From the NCBI RefSeq assembly GCF_027596085.1, contig NC_072471.1, positions 7,046,028 through 7,110,027 on the forward strand: 64,000 nucleotides of DNA, given 5' to 3'. Positions 29,514 through 40,850 of the stretch are shown here, one piece after another (positions within the stretch are counted from its first letter, which is position 1; each line of letters opens with the position of its first letter). Under the pieces are notes generated by a model. That model saw only the letters and a program-made list of their open reading frames with translations. It did no database searches and was not told the DNA's origin. A program made the translations under genes and the position numbers. This stretch comes from Anoplopoma fimbria. Its lineage: Eukaryota; Chordata; Actinopteri; Perciformes; Anoplopomatidae.

Positions 29514-32500
29514 ATGCAAAGACGCACCATGATGAGATCCGGCTGGATTAAAGGATCACTTGGTGCCTTTGCCATGGCTGCTGCTCTGTTGTACCTCAGC
29601 TCCATTACGCGGGAGGTTCATACCCATTCGGAGAGACTCCAGAGGGCCCACCACAATGACTCCATCAGGGGTCAGGGAATGCTCAAGAGGATGGACAAGA
29701 TGGAGACCGACATCACCAGGCTGCGTGAGTCCCAGCACAGCAGCTGGTTCCTTTACTGCTTTTTTTTCAAGTGCAAAATTTGAATTCAGCTAAATAAACT
29801 TGTTGTCAGTACAAAATTTGGTTTAAAAGTGAAACTTTTTTTATTTTTCAATTTTAAGTTAGGTATAACTTGCTTCACATCAAAATGTTATTATTAGAAT
29901 TACTGTGAAGACAATGGATATATTGAATAGGGCTGCAACTAACAATTACTTTCATGATCAATTAATTTGCTGATAGTGCTTTGATTTATATATTGATTTT
30001 TTATTTATTTATTAAATGTAAAAGAAATCGTGATTAATGCCATTATCATTTTCCTGAGCCCAAAGTGACTTCAAATGTCTTGTTTTTTACAACCAGTGGT
30101 CCTAAATCGAGATATTAAGTTAACTATCATATATGATAAAGTAAAATGGCAGTTTTTCACGATTGAAATCTAAGAATAATTTTGAATTTTTGCTTGAAAA
30201 TGTCTTAACAATCAAACAGCTACAAATTAGATTTCTGTTTATCGACCTATAGATTTAGTAACTTTAACTTTTCAACCAACGACTGACTCTAATTTGTCAA
30301 TGAAACAAGGTTCATCTGTTGTATACGCCATCTGCCAGTCATTAATATTGCAAACAAAGCAGAATAATAAAAATAAACGCAAACACTCTTTTATCAAAAG
30401 TCAATCTGATGGCTAATCTTGAAAAGAAGGAACTGGTGAAACAAAACAACGCAGAGGTAAAGAGGGAGAAAACGATGGTGAGGAAGCTGTACCCGAACTC
30501 TGCTCTGTTCAGAAAGTGGGGCGATGAGCTGTCGGAGGAGGAGCAGAAGGAGGCCGAGATGTTGTTTCAGAGATACGGTTACAACTCATTCCTCAGTGAC
30601 AGGCTACCGCTCAACAGAGAGATCCCCGACACCAGGCCGCCCAGGTGATTATGACTTCATATAACAAAATACTGGTAAGCCACACCCGTCACGTACACAC
30701 AGGTGTAATCACAATTGGCTGATTTCTATTTATTTATTTTATCATTTCTGTCTTTACCATGTCAAGTGCCTTTGGGTTCCTTTTTAAAGTGCTATACAAA
30801 TAAAATGTATTATTATCATTATTACTTTTTAAAATGTGTCAATGTCCAAAGTTAATTTGCATCTAAAAAACATTTTCTGAGCAATATGATAAAAATCTAT
30901 TTTTGTGACATAGTAAATTCATTTGTTTAATTGTCATAAAATGTGTGGTTAGCAAACATACAGACATTCTTTTTCATTCAGTGTATTTTGATCAGTAGTT
31001 GGTTTAATAATCAGAAAATGAAATAAAATGTTTTTTTAAGTAAAAACTGTCAAAACTACGCTTTCAGCAAGTTTTCAATTATGTACATTTGCTGGTTCTC
31101 TTAGTTTTTTATGGTAGATCCTTGAGATAAGAATGTTTTCCCTATTTCTATGACATTTTATAAACTATTATTCAATTAATTGTTTGACTGATTTTTTTTA
31201 AATAATAAAACAGTAAGTTTCAGGCCTATCTAGGTGAGCTGTATCTTATTTGTACAAATTTGGCAAAAACCATTTGAAAATAATACAAAAAGGTCAGAGT
31301 TAATACTGACGTTTCCCACTGAAATTTAATTGGTTTATTCGAACATATAAAATACCACTTTCTCTCCTCCCACAGGTGTGCTAAGAAAAAGTACCCAGAG
31401 GATCTGCCTTCCATCAGCATTGTGTTAATCTACCTGGATGAAGCTCTTTCTATCATCAAAAGGGCGATCCGCAGCATCATAGACAAAACTCCAGCTCGGC
31501 TGCTGAAAGAAATCATACTGGTGGACGACCACAGCAGTAATGGTAAGTCGGACCTGCTACATCATGTCTCTGGCTCTCAGTTTACCATCCTACAGTAGAT
31601 CACTTAAAGGGGTATTTGTCACCCTACCTTGAGAAAAGGTCTAATCAGCAATAGTTTAGGGCACATGCCTATTAATTTACTTTCTGTAAAATGGATAAGA
31701 AGACCTTTGCCACCTTCATATTTGTGTGTTAAAGGAGAAGCTTAACATAAAAACTGGAAACCTGAATATACATCTACCCAAACTGTAAAATTACTTATCC
31801 TTCAATATAGATATAAGGCTGGTGTTGATCTTCTCATCCAACTCTCAGCATACTTCCCGAAATGTCAAACCATTCCTTTATATGTAATTTTCCAATTCCA
31901 TTCAAATGTCCATTTAAGTTAATTCATTTTTTTAATTTTGGGAACCATTATATAAATATAAATATATTAATAGATTATACATAAATATAAATATATTAAT
32001 GAATATCAATAAACATAAATATGTATACTATAAATACATACATATAAATAAATACATTTAAATACAAATAAATATAAACAAATAAAATAATTAATACCTA
32101 TAAACATTAAAGATTACTGTTGTATTACTCTCTACTTTCTGCAGAGGATTTAATGGAGAAACTCGACGAATACATTAACTCCATCCACGAGGAGCGTCCA
32201 GGCATGGTGAAGAAAGTCAGGCACTCTGAGCAGCTCGGCCTCACCCAGGCCAGACTGTCAGGGTGGAGGGCTGCTGTTGGCGACGTCGTAGCCATCTTTG
32301 ACGCTCACATAGAAGTCCATGTACAATGGTTGGTTTGAGTGATCTGAGTTGTCTTTTTTTGATGTGCTCTGTCAATATGAATCTTAAGTCAAACTGTCAC
32401 TTGTGTTTTCAGGGCGGAGCCGTTGTTAGCTCGAATTAAAGAGGATCGCACCGTGATATTGACACCAGTGTTTGACAAAGTGAATTTTGATGACTTGACG

Positions 32501-35500
32501 CTGGTTCCCTACATAGCTGCAGCAGAGGCCTTCGACTGGGCTCTCTGGTGCATGTACGAGTCCTTCAGACCTGAGTGGTACGCTTTAAAGGACAAGTCAC
32601 AACCTGGAAAGTAAGTTTAAAAAGGATCAGTCTCCCAAATCACACACAAAAAGATACAATTTACATTCACAGTTAAAGGAATAGTTTGGCAAATTATTGG
32701 AAACACAACTCTCAATTACAGCCACTCAACGTTCTATTTCACTTGCCCTGACAAAATACAAAATCTTCGACAATCTACATATCTGTGGTTTGCAGAAACT
32801 TGCAACTGCAAATGGGCTGCCGAAACAAAGTCACGGACTAAACCTGAAAACATTTGAATGATATAACATGTTAGTGAGCTTTAGAGGTGCCAGTAGGCAG
32901 ATTTTAGGCTCGCTTTTCCCCCCTAATTCTCGCTAACTGTTAAGCAGCTGGCCGTTGATTCAGATTTAACTGACAGATGAGGAGATCAAAAACACTCTCA
33001 CGTCTAACACTCTGCACGAGAGCAAACCAGTGTAATTCTCATAAAATGTAAAATCATTCCTTTAACATTCCATAGTGGTATCTAAACACACCGATTTAAG
33101 AGATGAATAACACTTTGTGGTAGCCTACTAAAAAAATTGAATATAACACTTTTTGTTTTTCCAGAAATAAGATTTACACAGGATAACCCAAATACCTTGT
33201 TTTCATTGCAATATATATGAAGATTCAATAATATATATTTGAAATCCGTGAGTTATTCTGAGTAACTGGGACATTGGTTCTGAGTAGAGACAATATCGTT
33301 TTTAAAATCAATTCAAACTCAGTGGGCCCACACTCATTAAGCACACACACACTCACACAGCCAACTTAATGCCAATAGCGTAAGCTGTGTTAGCTATACA
33401 GTGGCTAATAGTCCATTCACTTTGCTAATGAATGCTATTAAACACTCTGTTGGCTACAATACCAGCATAAACATGTGGATAACTATGCGATAAACTTCGA
33501 GCTGAAATATCTCCAGTTACTTGCAGCTTAGATGTAGAATGGGTATCTGTCGAGTAGATAATCTTAGACACCACCTACATATTTATTTGCACAAACTTTC
33601 ACAAATCTTCACATGACGATCCGATTTCACACGTGCTCACATCGCGACTCCGTTCGTCCAACCCATTGTTAAACCACCCAACGTAAACAACTCTCTCTCC
33701 AACTTCCTGCCACCTGTGACCCGATCCATAAACTTCGTATGAAATTGCTTTCTTAACAATGCGTTTAACCAAGTCTATTGTCATAGGCTTTTTTATTATG
33801 CAGGTGCATCTTGTTGGAGACTTCTGTAGCCATCCTGTAAGCCTTTTGCAGGTTGTCTTTCAACTTGGCGACATAAGAGGAGTGCTGATGATCACCCTTC
33901 CCACCAGGGCATGTTCTAAAGCATAGATCCACTGGGAGTCTGGCTTCTCTCCCAAACATCAGGAAATACGGGGAATATCCAGTAGCATCACATTTAGTGC
34001 TGTTGTAAGCATGCACAAGATGTACAACATGCTGGCTCCACTGCCGTTTCTTTTCTTGATTAAGGGTACCAAGCATTGACAACAAAGTTTGATTAAACCT
34101 CTCTGGCTGGGGATCTCCCTGCGGGTGATAAGGAGTGGTACGTGATTTTCGTATGCCCAACATCCTCAACAGCTCTTTGATCAGCCGAGACTCAATTCCG
34201 ATCAAGGGAGGGATCAAGGGAGGGACTCCCTTGATCGGAATGGATCCGTGTTGGCAAGCCATAGTGAACAAACTACTTTTCCACTAAGATCTTGGCAACC
34301 GTAAGGGCCTTTTGGTTCCTGGTAGACAAAGCCTGAGCATATCTTGTGTAGTGATCAGTGATAACCAAAACAACCAAACAACTTTCAAACTTATTTATTA
34401 TACCACGTACTTCATCCATAAACTTCGTATGAAATTGTTTTCTTAGCCATGCGTTTAACAAGACCTAATGTTTATCTTATTTATCAACATAACTATTATC
34501 TTAACATTTTTATTACAATGTAGGGTACTTTTTAACCGGGTTACATGTGCATTTAGCTTTGAACTCTGAACAGTATGTTTCCTTGCACAGAAAATAGAAA
34601 CAAGATAGTCACATACAGTAAAATGCATAGTGTGTTAAATGAAAAATCTACATTTTAAATAATTTGACCTCTTTGGGGCTAACGGTGGTGTAGTGGTTAG
34701 CACTGTCGCCTCAAGCAAGAGGGGCCCGGGTTCAAGCCGGGAGACAACCTTCTGTGTGGAGTTTGCATGTTCTCCCCGTGTCAGCGTGGGTTCTCTCCGG
34801 GTTCTCCGGCTTCCTCCCACAGTCCAAAGACATGCAGCTTAGCCCGTGGGTGTGGATGTCTCTCCGGTGTGACTGGTTGTTTTCCTCTAATGTCAGCCCT
34901 GTGATAGGCTGGCGACCTGAAGGGTGTACCCTGCCTTCGCCCATTGACAGCTGGGATCGGCTCCAGCACCCCCGCGACTCTTAACTGGATAAGCGGTTGG
35001 GAAGATGGATGATGGACCTCTTTCGGCAGGTGTGGCTGTGTGGAGGAAGCATAGAGGTTATACCTTGCTCTAAAATTGCCCACATTGAGCGGGCCACAAA
35101 GCCTTACCTCCGAGACTTGAGCGAAATGATGAAGCGTAACGGGCAATACTGAGCAAAGTGCACAGTGTCAACAGACAAACTGGCACCAAACTGCTGTGTA
35201 CCATGATTCATGGCTCCTTATACGCTTTAAATATTGTAGCTGCATAACTGTTTTGTGATCGAATAACTGTGATAGCATCTCCCTCATTTAATTGACATTT
35301 AACATTACTAAGGGCATTTTTAGCATAAGCCTAAATCTTTAAATCTGTTTGTGACACACACTGTTCAAGCCTTTTTTAAGAACATCATGAAACAAAACTG
35401 AGGGAGTGAACTCTTTTGCTTTCATCTGTTGACTGTACACATTGACCCAGTGTTGTTTGAACTGGAGGCTTCGACTCATGACTTCTGGTATTTCTAAAAT

Positions 35501-38341
35501 CTTGAACCTGGATGAGGAAGTTCTTTAAACTTTGAGGTAGTGACCTGTTAACCACACTATCTATTCTTGCATCTAAAATGCATGAAGTACAGTTGCTGTT
35601 TTCACTTCTGATTCTCTCTGTGTTTAATTCCCTCCTCAGAAGCCCCTCCATCATGGGGATTCTTGTAGCTGATCGTAAGTTTTTCGGGGAGATCGGAAGC
35701 CTTGATGGGGGAATGAAAATATACGGTGGCGAGAATGTGGAGTTGGGCGTCCGGGTGAGATTTACAGGTTGTTTTCAAAAGGACTTAAAATGCTTTAATT
35801 AGAGTCTAAAAAAGGTGACATGGTTGTTCAGACGGTACCTGATTTTAGCCATGCCAACAACATCGACTACTTGGTTGCCATGTTTTTATAAAATATTCAT
35901 GGTCTCCAGATGATGTCTCTTTATGCATCCTCTAAATAAACTTGCTTGCATGCTGGGATAGGTTCAAATCAAATGGCTTTTGAACTCAGTATGTTTCCTA
36001 GCACAGATTATAGAAATAAGATATGTTTCCTAGCACAGAATAATGAAATAAGATAGTTGAATGTCCTGTATAATGCATTTTAAATAATTTGACCTTTTTC
36101 GGCAGGTGTGGCTGTGTGGAGGAAGCATAGAGGTTATACCTTGCTCTAAAATTGCCCACCTTGAGCGGGCCACAAAGCCTTATGCCCGAGACTTGAACGG
36201 ATTGATGAGGCGTAACGCACTGCGGGTGGCTGAGGTTTGGCTGGATGAATATAAATACAATGTCAACATTGCTTGGAACCTTCCCTTAGAGGTAAGGCAT
36301 GAATTCTGACTAATTACATGAATTATGCTTTAAAAAGAATGCTGTTGAGGATTTGACTCGTTGTACAAACATTGCAGTTTCTCTTACTTTTTTTTACCCC
36401 ACAGAAACACGGCATAGACATTGGGGATGTGTCCGAGAGGAAAAAGCTGAGAGAGAGACTGAATTGTAAGCCCTTTCGGTGGTATCTGGATAATGTTTAC
36501 CCGATGCTGGACCCGATGCTGGACCTGCTAGGTTACGGAGCGGTGGGTGGAAACGATATCAGATGTGACTGCATTTGAAGTCTGAATCTGCAGGTGTCAC
36601 AGTCATGCACGGTGGTGTAGTGGTTAGCACTGTCGCCTCACAGCAAGAGGGGCCCGGGTTTTCCCGGGCCAGACAACCTTCTGTGTGGAGTTTGCATGTT
36701 CTCCCCGTGTCAGCGTGGGTTCTCTCCGGGTTCTGCTTCCAAAGACATGCAGCTAAGGTGCATTGAAGACTTAAATTGCCTGTAGGTGGTGTGAGTGTGA
36801 GTGGTTGTGGTTGTCTGTCTATATATGTCAGCCCTCGACGGAACCCGTCCAGGGTGAACTCTGGCCCATTGACAGCTGAGATCGGCTCCAGCACCCCTGC
36901 GACCCTTAACTGGATAAGCAGGTTATGGAATGGAATGGAATATTTGGTTCCGAAACTTTCTGGCTTCTTAAAACAAAGCAATGTGTAGATGTGACTCTAG
37001 TCAGCAGTTGCACATTTTGGGTTTGTTGTGACCAAGATTGATTTTAGATGCCTTGTTGTTTTTGAAATAACATTTAAAATATAAGCATTATTTTGTTTAA
37101 AATAATATAGTTTTTGTATCTCTACACCGTCTTTGTGTGACCCGAACCAAAGTTTGGCGATCCCAAGGATTGAATTTCCTAAATTAAAAGATGGGTCTGT
37201 TGAAACAATATATTTCTTAACAAATCCCAAAACCAACAAGCAATGTAGTTCATTTTTTTTGGATGATCCCACATACACCATCCTGCTGCTGTAATAACAC
37301 AAAATGTGTATTAATCCGCAGCTGAAAATAATACCCAAAAAATCCATTATTATTATTAATATATTATATATTATTTCTGTGTGAGTAACATTTGCTAAAA
37401 ATTTCATTACAGAGCTGTTTGAGGAAATCACTGGGGTATTTTTAAGAATGAAACTACCTGTGACCGTTTTTTAAATATTTACATCCTCGGTAGGAACGAA
37501 TAAGCTTGAAGGACAAGTTATGGTTCTCATATTCTCTTTGTCATCCGTCCATGTCCGAAGGTCTTCATGGACCCGTGGCTGGTTTTGTTCTTAACAACAA
37601 CAAAAAACATCATCGGTTGAATTTAAGTGCATTCAGAGTCGGAGCCTCTGAAGTTCAATAGCAAGATGATTATGTTAGTTATATATGTTTTGCCACTATT
37701 TCTAACGTTTGCTTTAAAGTGTTCCATTTCTGCTTCTGTTGACAGCTGAACAATGATCTGAAGCCAGATCTCTGCATTGACCAAGGCCCAATGCCGGGGA
37801 ACACACCCATTACACACAAATGCCACCAATACGCCCCTCAGGTATGTTCAGAGATTCACTGCATGCAAAGTCTGTTGTTTATTTATGTTTGCGGATAACC
37901 ATTGTTCTTTGGTGTAGCACTGTTATTATCGCACCGATGGACAACTCTACATTGGTGGAATCAAATCACACAAGTACAACAGCAACCGCTGTCTGGTGGA
38001 CCCCGGCACTGGAGTCTACCCGGGACTCTATGAGTGCAAATTAGCCAAGCAGAAGAAATTCCACATGCTGTGGGATTTTAAACAGGTAAATATTGCAGTT
38101 TTAAATATAAATTTACACCAAAGAGGTTGGTCTGTTTGGAGATAAATAAATGTTTTATTGTTGTTATTCCCAGGATGGACCTATCCAGAACAAAGAAACA
38201 AAGAGATGCCTGGAAATTGCGATGGGTGATACCGGCTCTGACACACTCGTTTTACAGCAGTGCACTGGTCAGAGATGGAAGATACAAAATCTCCTCAATG
38301 CCACTAAAAGCATGGTGGGCAGAGCAGAGACGGCAAGATAA
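29514..38341 (+). CDS. galnt8: Polypeptide GalNAc-transferase 8, copy 1 (11 exons, 624 aa)
   Basis: Golgi type II membrane protein of the GT27 family that starts mucin-type O-glycosylation. Exons: 29514-29724, 30401-30644, 31376-31542, 32145-32328, 32413-32610, 35640-35754, 36106-36291, 36405-36542, 37746-37841, 37918-38085, 38174-38341; phases are continuous. A signal anchor ([13 protein letters not shown], about residues 17-29) is followed by a stem. The catalytic domain has [27 protein letters not shown], the DXH metal site as [34 protein letters not shown] and [10 protein letters not shown] ricin-type lectin domain (exons 9-11) ends with a QRW motif. DAHI instead of DSHC and YGGEN instead of WGGEN fit the GALNT8/9/18 branch, whose activity is uncertain. 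The exon 4 donor (GTTGGT) is weak. Intron 5 holds a transposon fragment and a dead exon. Confidence 0.93.
29930..30290 (-). repeat. 'CTGCAACTAA' family copy in galnt8 intron 1 (copy 1)
   Basis: Nearly full-length: starts GGGCTGCAACTAACAATTAC, passes CCCAAAGTGACTTCAAATG and TTTTTGCTTGAAAATG, and ends near TTTATCGACC. It was present before the duplication, because the second galnt8 has it at the same place. Confidence 0.6.
30755..30830 (+). repeat. Retroposon 3' tail-like fragment in galnt8 intron 2
   Basis: AAAGTGCTATACAAATAAAA followed by TTATTATCATTATTA, a common ending of fish retroposons. A matching copy is in the second galnt8 near 43.07-43.14 kb. Confidence 0.45.
31728..31880. repeat. 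Short inverted-terminal-repeat element (galnt8 intron 3, copy 1)
   Basis: Begins GTTAAAGGAGAAG and ends ACCATTCCTTTA, so the ends are imperfect inverted repeats (TAAAGGA/TCCTTTA). About 150 bp, likely a nonautonomous DNA transposon remnant; duplicated at 44043-44195. Confidence 0.45.
32672..33066. repeat. MITE-like element in galnt8 intron 5 (copy 1)
   Basis: 395 bp with ends GTTAAAGGAATAGTTT and AAATCATTCCTTTAAC, inverted repeats matching at 14 of 16 positions. Inner text such as GTGAGCTTTAGAGGTGCCAG is familiar from a fish repeat. No clear target-site duplication seen. Same element in copy 2 at 44988-45382. Confidence 0.6.
33779..34461 (-). mobile_element. Ty3/gypsy-type integrase fragment, degenerate (copy 1)
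   Basis: An antisense fragment of a retrotransposon pol gene inside galnt8 intron 5. It shows the integrase core ([11 protein letters not shown]), a catalytic-region piece ([18 protein letters not shown]) and the downstream [20 protein letters not shown] with [11 protein letters not shown]. It is broken by an in-frame stop at about 34270 and by a small rearrangement near 34195-34241 that shifts the frame. Protease, reverse transcriptase and LTRs are not seen. About 50-bp imperfect direct repeats flank it (33724-33775 and 34414-34470). An identical broken fragment lies in copy 2. Confidence 0.85.
34195..34241. repeat. Perfect 16-bp inverted repeat in the integrase fragment (copy 1)
   Basis: Arms ATTCCGATCAAGGGAG and CTCCCTTGATCGGAAT with a 15-base loop that repeats GATCAAGGGAGG. 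It sits exactly where the integrase frame is broken. The same hairpin is at 46509-46555. Confidence 0.9.
34675..35014 (+). mobile_element. tRNA-derived SINE-like element (galnt8 intron 5, copy 1)
   Basis: A-box-like GGTGTAGTGGTTAGCACTG, degraded B box (GGGTTCAAGCC), then GTGTGGAGTTTGCATGTTCT and a TGGATAAGCGG tail. Flanked by GACCTCTTT on both sides. The counterpart in copy 2 is better preserved. Confidence 0.75.
35030..35152 (+). pseudogene. Dead exon-7 copy in galnt8 intron 5 (copy 1)
   Basis: Behind a CGGCAG acceptor, this 123-bp stretch translates as [20 protein letters not shown], continues close to exon 7 ([11 protein letters not shown]), then stops at TGA 35150-35152, where the true exon 7 (36106-36291) continues with [11 protein letters not shown]. 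About 90 bases upstream also match the end of intron 6 (TTTAAATAATTTGACCT). It is therefore an old partial duplication of the intron 6/exon 7 junction placed before exon 6. Splicing it in would truncate the protein. Confidence 0.85.
36607..36950 (+). mobile_element. SINE-like element in galnt8 intron 8 (copy 1)
   Basis: Same family as the intron 5 element: GCACGGTGGTGTAGTGG start, GTGTGGAGTTTGCATGTTCT body, CTTAACTGGATAAGCAGG and a GGAAT-repeat tail. B box damaged. Begins 64 bp after the exon 8 donor. Confidence 0.7.
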
Positions 38342-38512
38342 ATAATGAGCCATTGTTGCACAAATCTGCATCTCTGAGAAAGATCTGGGATGAGTTTACA
38401 TTTTGAACCAGATGACATGGATCAACGAGGGTCAAACTGTGCAAGAAAAGATTTTGGATCGCATTTCTCACCAGCAGGCTACTTTAGCGTTAAGTTTCTT
38501 TGTAAATGTTTC

Positions 38513-38518
38513 AATAAA
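38513..38518 (+). terminator. galnt8 copy 1 polyadenylation signal
   Basis: AATAAA 172 bp after the galnt8 stop, in front of the converging ada2 fragment. Confidence 0.6.
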
Positions 38519-38715
38519 AGAAAAACGGTTCCTTTCCTCCGTCAGACCAAAAGATGTAACAGGGATGTTGAGCTCTTTTCAGCCAATAGATAACAAAGAT
38601 ACAGTAGTTCCAATGATTTTATTTTTAATTGTTTAAATAATGGCCTACAGATGTTTGCTTTATTTTGGCGCTTTTACAGTCCATCCTTCAAGTGGGAGAG
38701 GATTTGGTTTGGTTG

Positions 38716-40284
38716 TCATGAATGATTTAAGATGAAGGCGTCCCATTTTAAAAGGGGAAAGAATTCTGAAAAAAGCCCCAGGATTTCCTAAAACACCTGG
38801 CACTAGATTAAATAGTGCATTTGGTGGTGACTATTTTTTGGCTGTGGGTAAATACAAAGTTGGTTGGGTTAGGGCAATTTGAGATAAAATAAACTAAAGT
38901 GCACATGCTCATACTAATTAAAGAACAGGTCAATTTTAGTAGGACTTGTATTTTGTTTCATGGGATTTGTTGACAACAATTATTTTTATAATATCATCTT
39001 TAAAATCTAAGGCTGGCCTTAAAGAAGACAATAAATCTAAAAACAATGCGTTAAAACACAGACATGATAGAGATCAAATCAACTGATTGTCACCTGATGG
39101 AGTTAAGAGCCAGCTCTTTCAGAGTTCCCAGGTTTGCTTTTAATCCTCCGATGCCAACAAAGGCCTGATAGAAGTCGTAGGAGAGGCCCGTGGTGCCGAA
39201 CAGAGACGGGTCGTCAGAGCTGATCACCATCGGGTGACCCTCAGACATCAGTACAGCTGCAGGGTGGTTCCGGAGGTCCGACACCAGCCTCAGCACCTGG
39301 AGGTCAGAGGTCAAACACATTCAAACTCTCTGAGGACTTCCCCACACTTAATATACAACAGACAGGATATACAATGGCTTGAAAAAGTGGATTTGTTCAT
39401 TATATTCTGCAAAGCTAAACAGGCAACGGTTGTTTTTTGTCCATATGGTCTAAGGATGCTCAGTTGAGCGTTACATTTCACTCCCAATTCCGACTATATC
39501 TATTATGTCTTCTACGTGATGCAAAAGACCACATGCAAATAAAATGTCAATATTACCATTAACAACTGCTCCACAAAATACATGAAAATAAGTTACAGTT
39601 TCAGGAATTTCAATTAATCTCCATGTCAGTCCTATCTCATAGCACATTTCATCCCCTCGTGGTGGAAACTTGGATTTAGCCAGGTTCTTTTGGTTTGTCT
39701 ACCTGGTTTGAGATGGGACACAGCTCCACAGCCACATTTCTTTTCCTAGAAAGCTCTTTGGCGAGCGGATGGTGTGCCAAAGCGAAGCCGTGGCCGATGC
39801 GCGTGGTGTTGAACAGAAGGGCGTCAAGAATGTTCTGATCCACGTCGGTGCCTTCGTCATCTACAAGCAAACATACAAAGTGGAATCAAAGTATATATAA
39901 AAAGATTCATAAAACTTTTTGGAAAAGCGCTCTATTTTTGTTTTGGAGTTTTGATGTATTCTGTGCTTTTGGTCCAAACCACCTGTTTCCCCCGCGTGAA
40001 AGAAATATGGCAGCGTGACACCCAGTTCAGCTGGCAGAGAAAGAGCCTCCCTGAAGTACCAAAGGGTCCTCCCGCTGTCCTCCCTGCCAACCTGTAAACC
40101 ATAATGTTAGCCCGCAGGAAAAGCAAATTAAACTATTACAACAAACATTGTTTCACTCAAATAAGTGGTTCAACAAGACGGATTACTTCCTACCATGTCA
40201 AATCCTGCAACAACATCTGGGAAGTCCTTTTGCAGTTGAATGGCCTCTTTCACAGCTGCTTTGACCTCAGATACACTCAGAGCC
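38716..40284 (-). pseudogene. ada2: 5'-truncated ada2 fragment (exons 5-8 and part of 9)
   Basis: Copy of the 3' half of the complete ada2 at 51-56 kb. It retains exon 5 (40284-40194), exon 6 (40091-39983, with the HAGE motif), exon 7 (39860-39703, TRIGHGFAL) and exon 8 (39296-39094, [13 protein letters not shown]), all with intact splice sites and frame. Exons 1-4 are absent because the duplication ends at about 40709 within intron 4. Exon 9 is cut: the last ten codons and stop (38716 onward) remain, but its 5' part and acceptor are lost in a 938-bp deletion joined at TTTT (38745-38748). With no start, signal peptide or zinc-binding HIH, it cannot make a working enzyme. Observed exon differences from the full gene are synonymous. 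Confidence 0.9.
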
Positions 40285-40709
40285 CTGAACAAAGCAGCGA
40301 CAATTATAGACACAGAAATCAGTTCCCTGAATGACTCACAAACCAAAAAAAACTTAATTTAACATTGAAATTATGGAATGCTTTCAGATTTCAGATTTCT
40401 GAGTATTTAATGACTTCTCTGTTGCTTGTTTTTTGTATTTTTTGCGGTTTGTGCCTTTCTCAAATGCAGGTTGACAAAATAATACCAGCTGGCGAGTCAG
40501 TTTGTCAAACTGTTCTCCAAATCCTGAAAACATTCAGACAAAACAGTAAAAGTAGCACCTTAACAACACGGACAAAAAGAGATTGAATGGGAGACGTTAT
40601 ACAACTGTTCTCAGACGTCTAATAGCACTAAACTGGGGGAGAGGCCCATTAATAACTCTAGAGCTCTGTTTCCAGACAACAGGAAACAAAATCATTAAGA
40701 GATGATTTA

Positions 40710-40850
40710 ACCCCTACCCCTTCATCCCTCGACCCTTATCCCTTCATCCCCTCATCCCTCCGACCCCCTTCCCTAACCCATCCCTCTGACTCACATTCGT
40801 AATAAATCAGTCATAACCTATATCGTGATAAGCGTGGTCTTTGTTAGTGA
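40710..40850. other. C-rich junction tract at the end of duplication copy 1
   Basis: Immediately after the last base shared by both copies (ATTAAGAGATGATTTAA) comes a tract of CCCTTCATCCC-type units. On the minus strand 40764-40784 reads as GGGA, TGGG, TTAGGG, AAGGGGG, which fits a G-quadruplex pattern. Nothing else recognisable is here before the minisatellite. Confidence 0.7.

Noticed and set aside
36543..36578. galnt8 ending by readthrough past exon 8 into a short tail
   Set aside because: A GTGGGT donor at 36543 and well-supported exons 9-11 encoding the lectin domain show that splicing continues.
36997..37431. 144-aa antisense ORF in galnt8 intron 8, also seen at 49315-49665
   Set aside because: Present in both copies only because of the duplication; copy 2 has an extra A in an A run that breaks it to 116 aa, and it resembles no protein.
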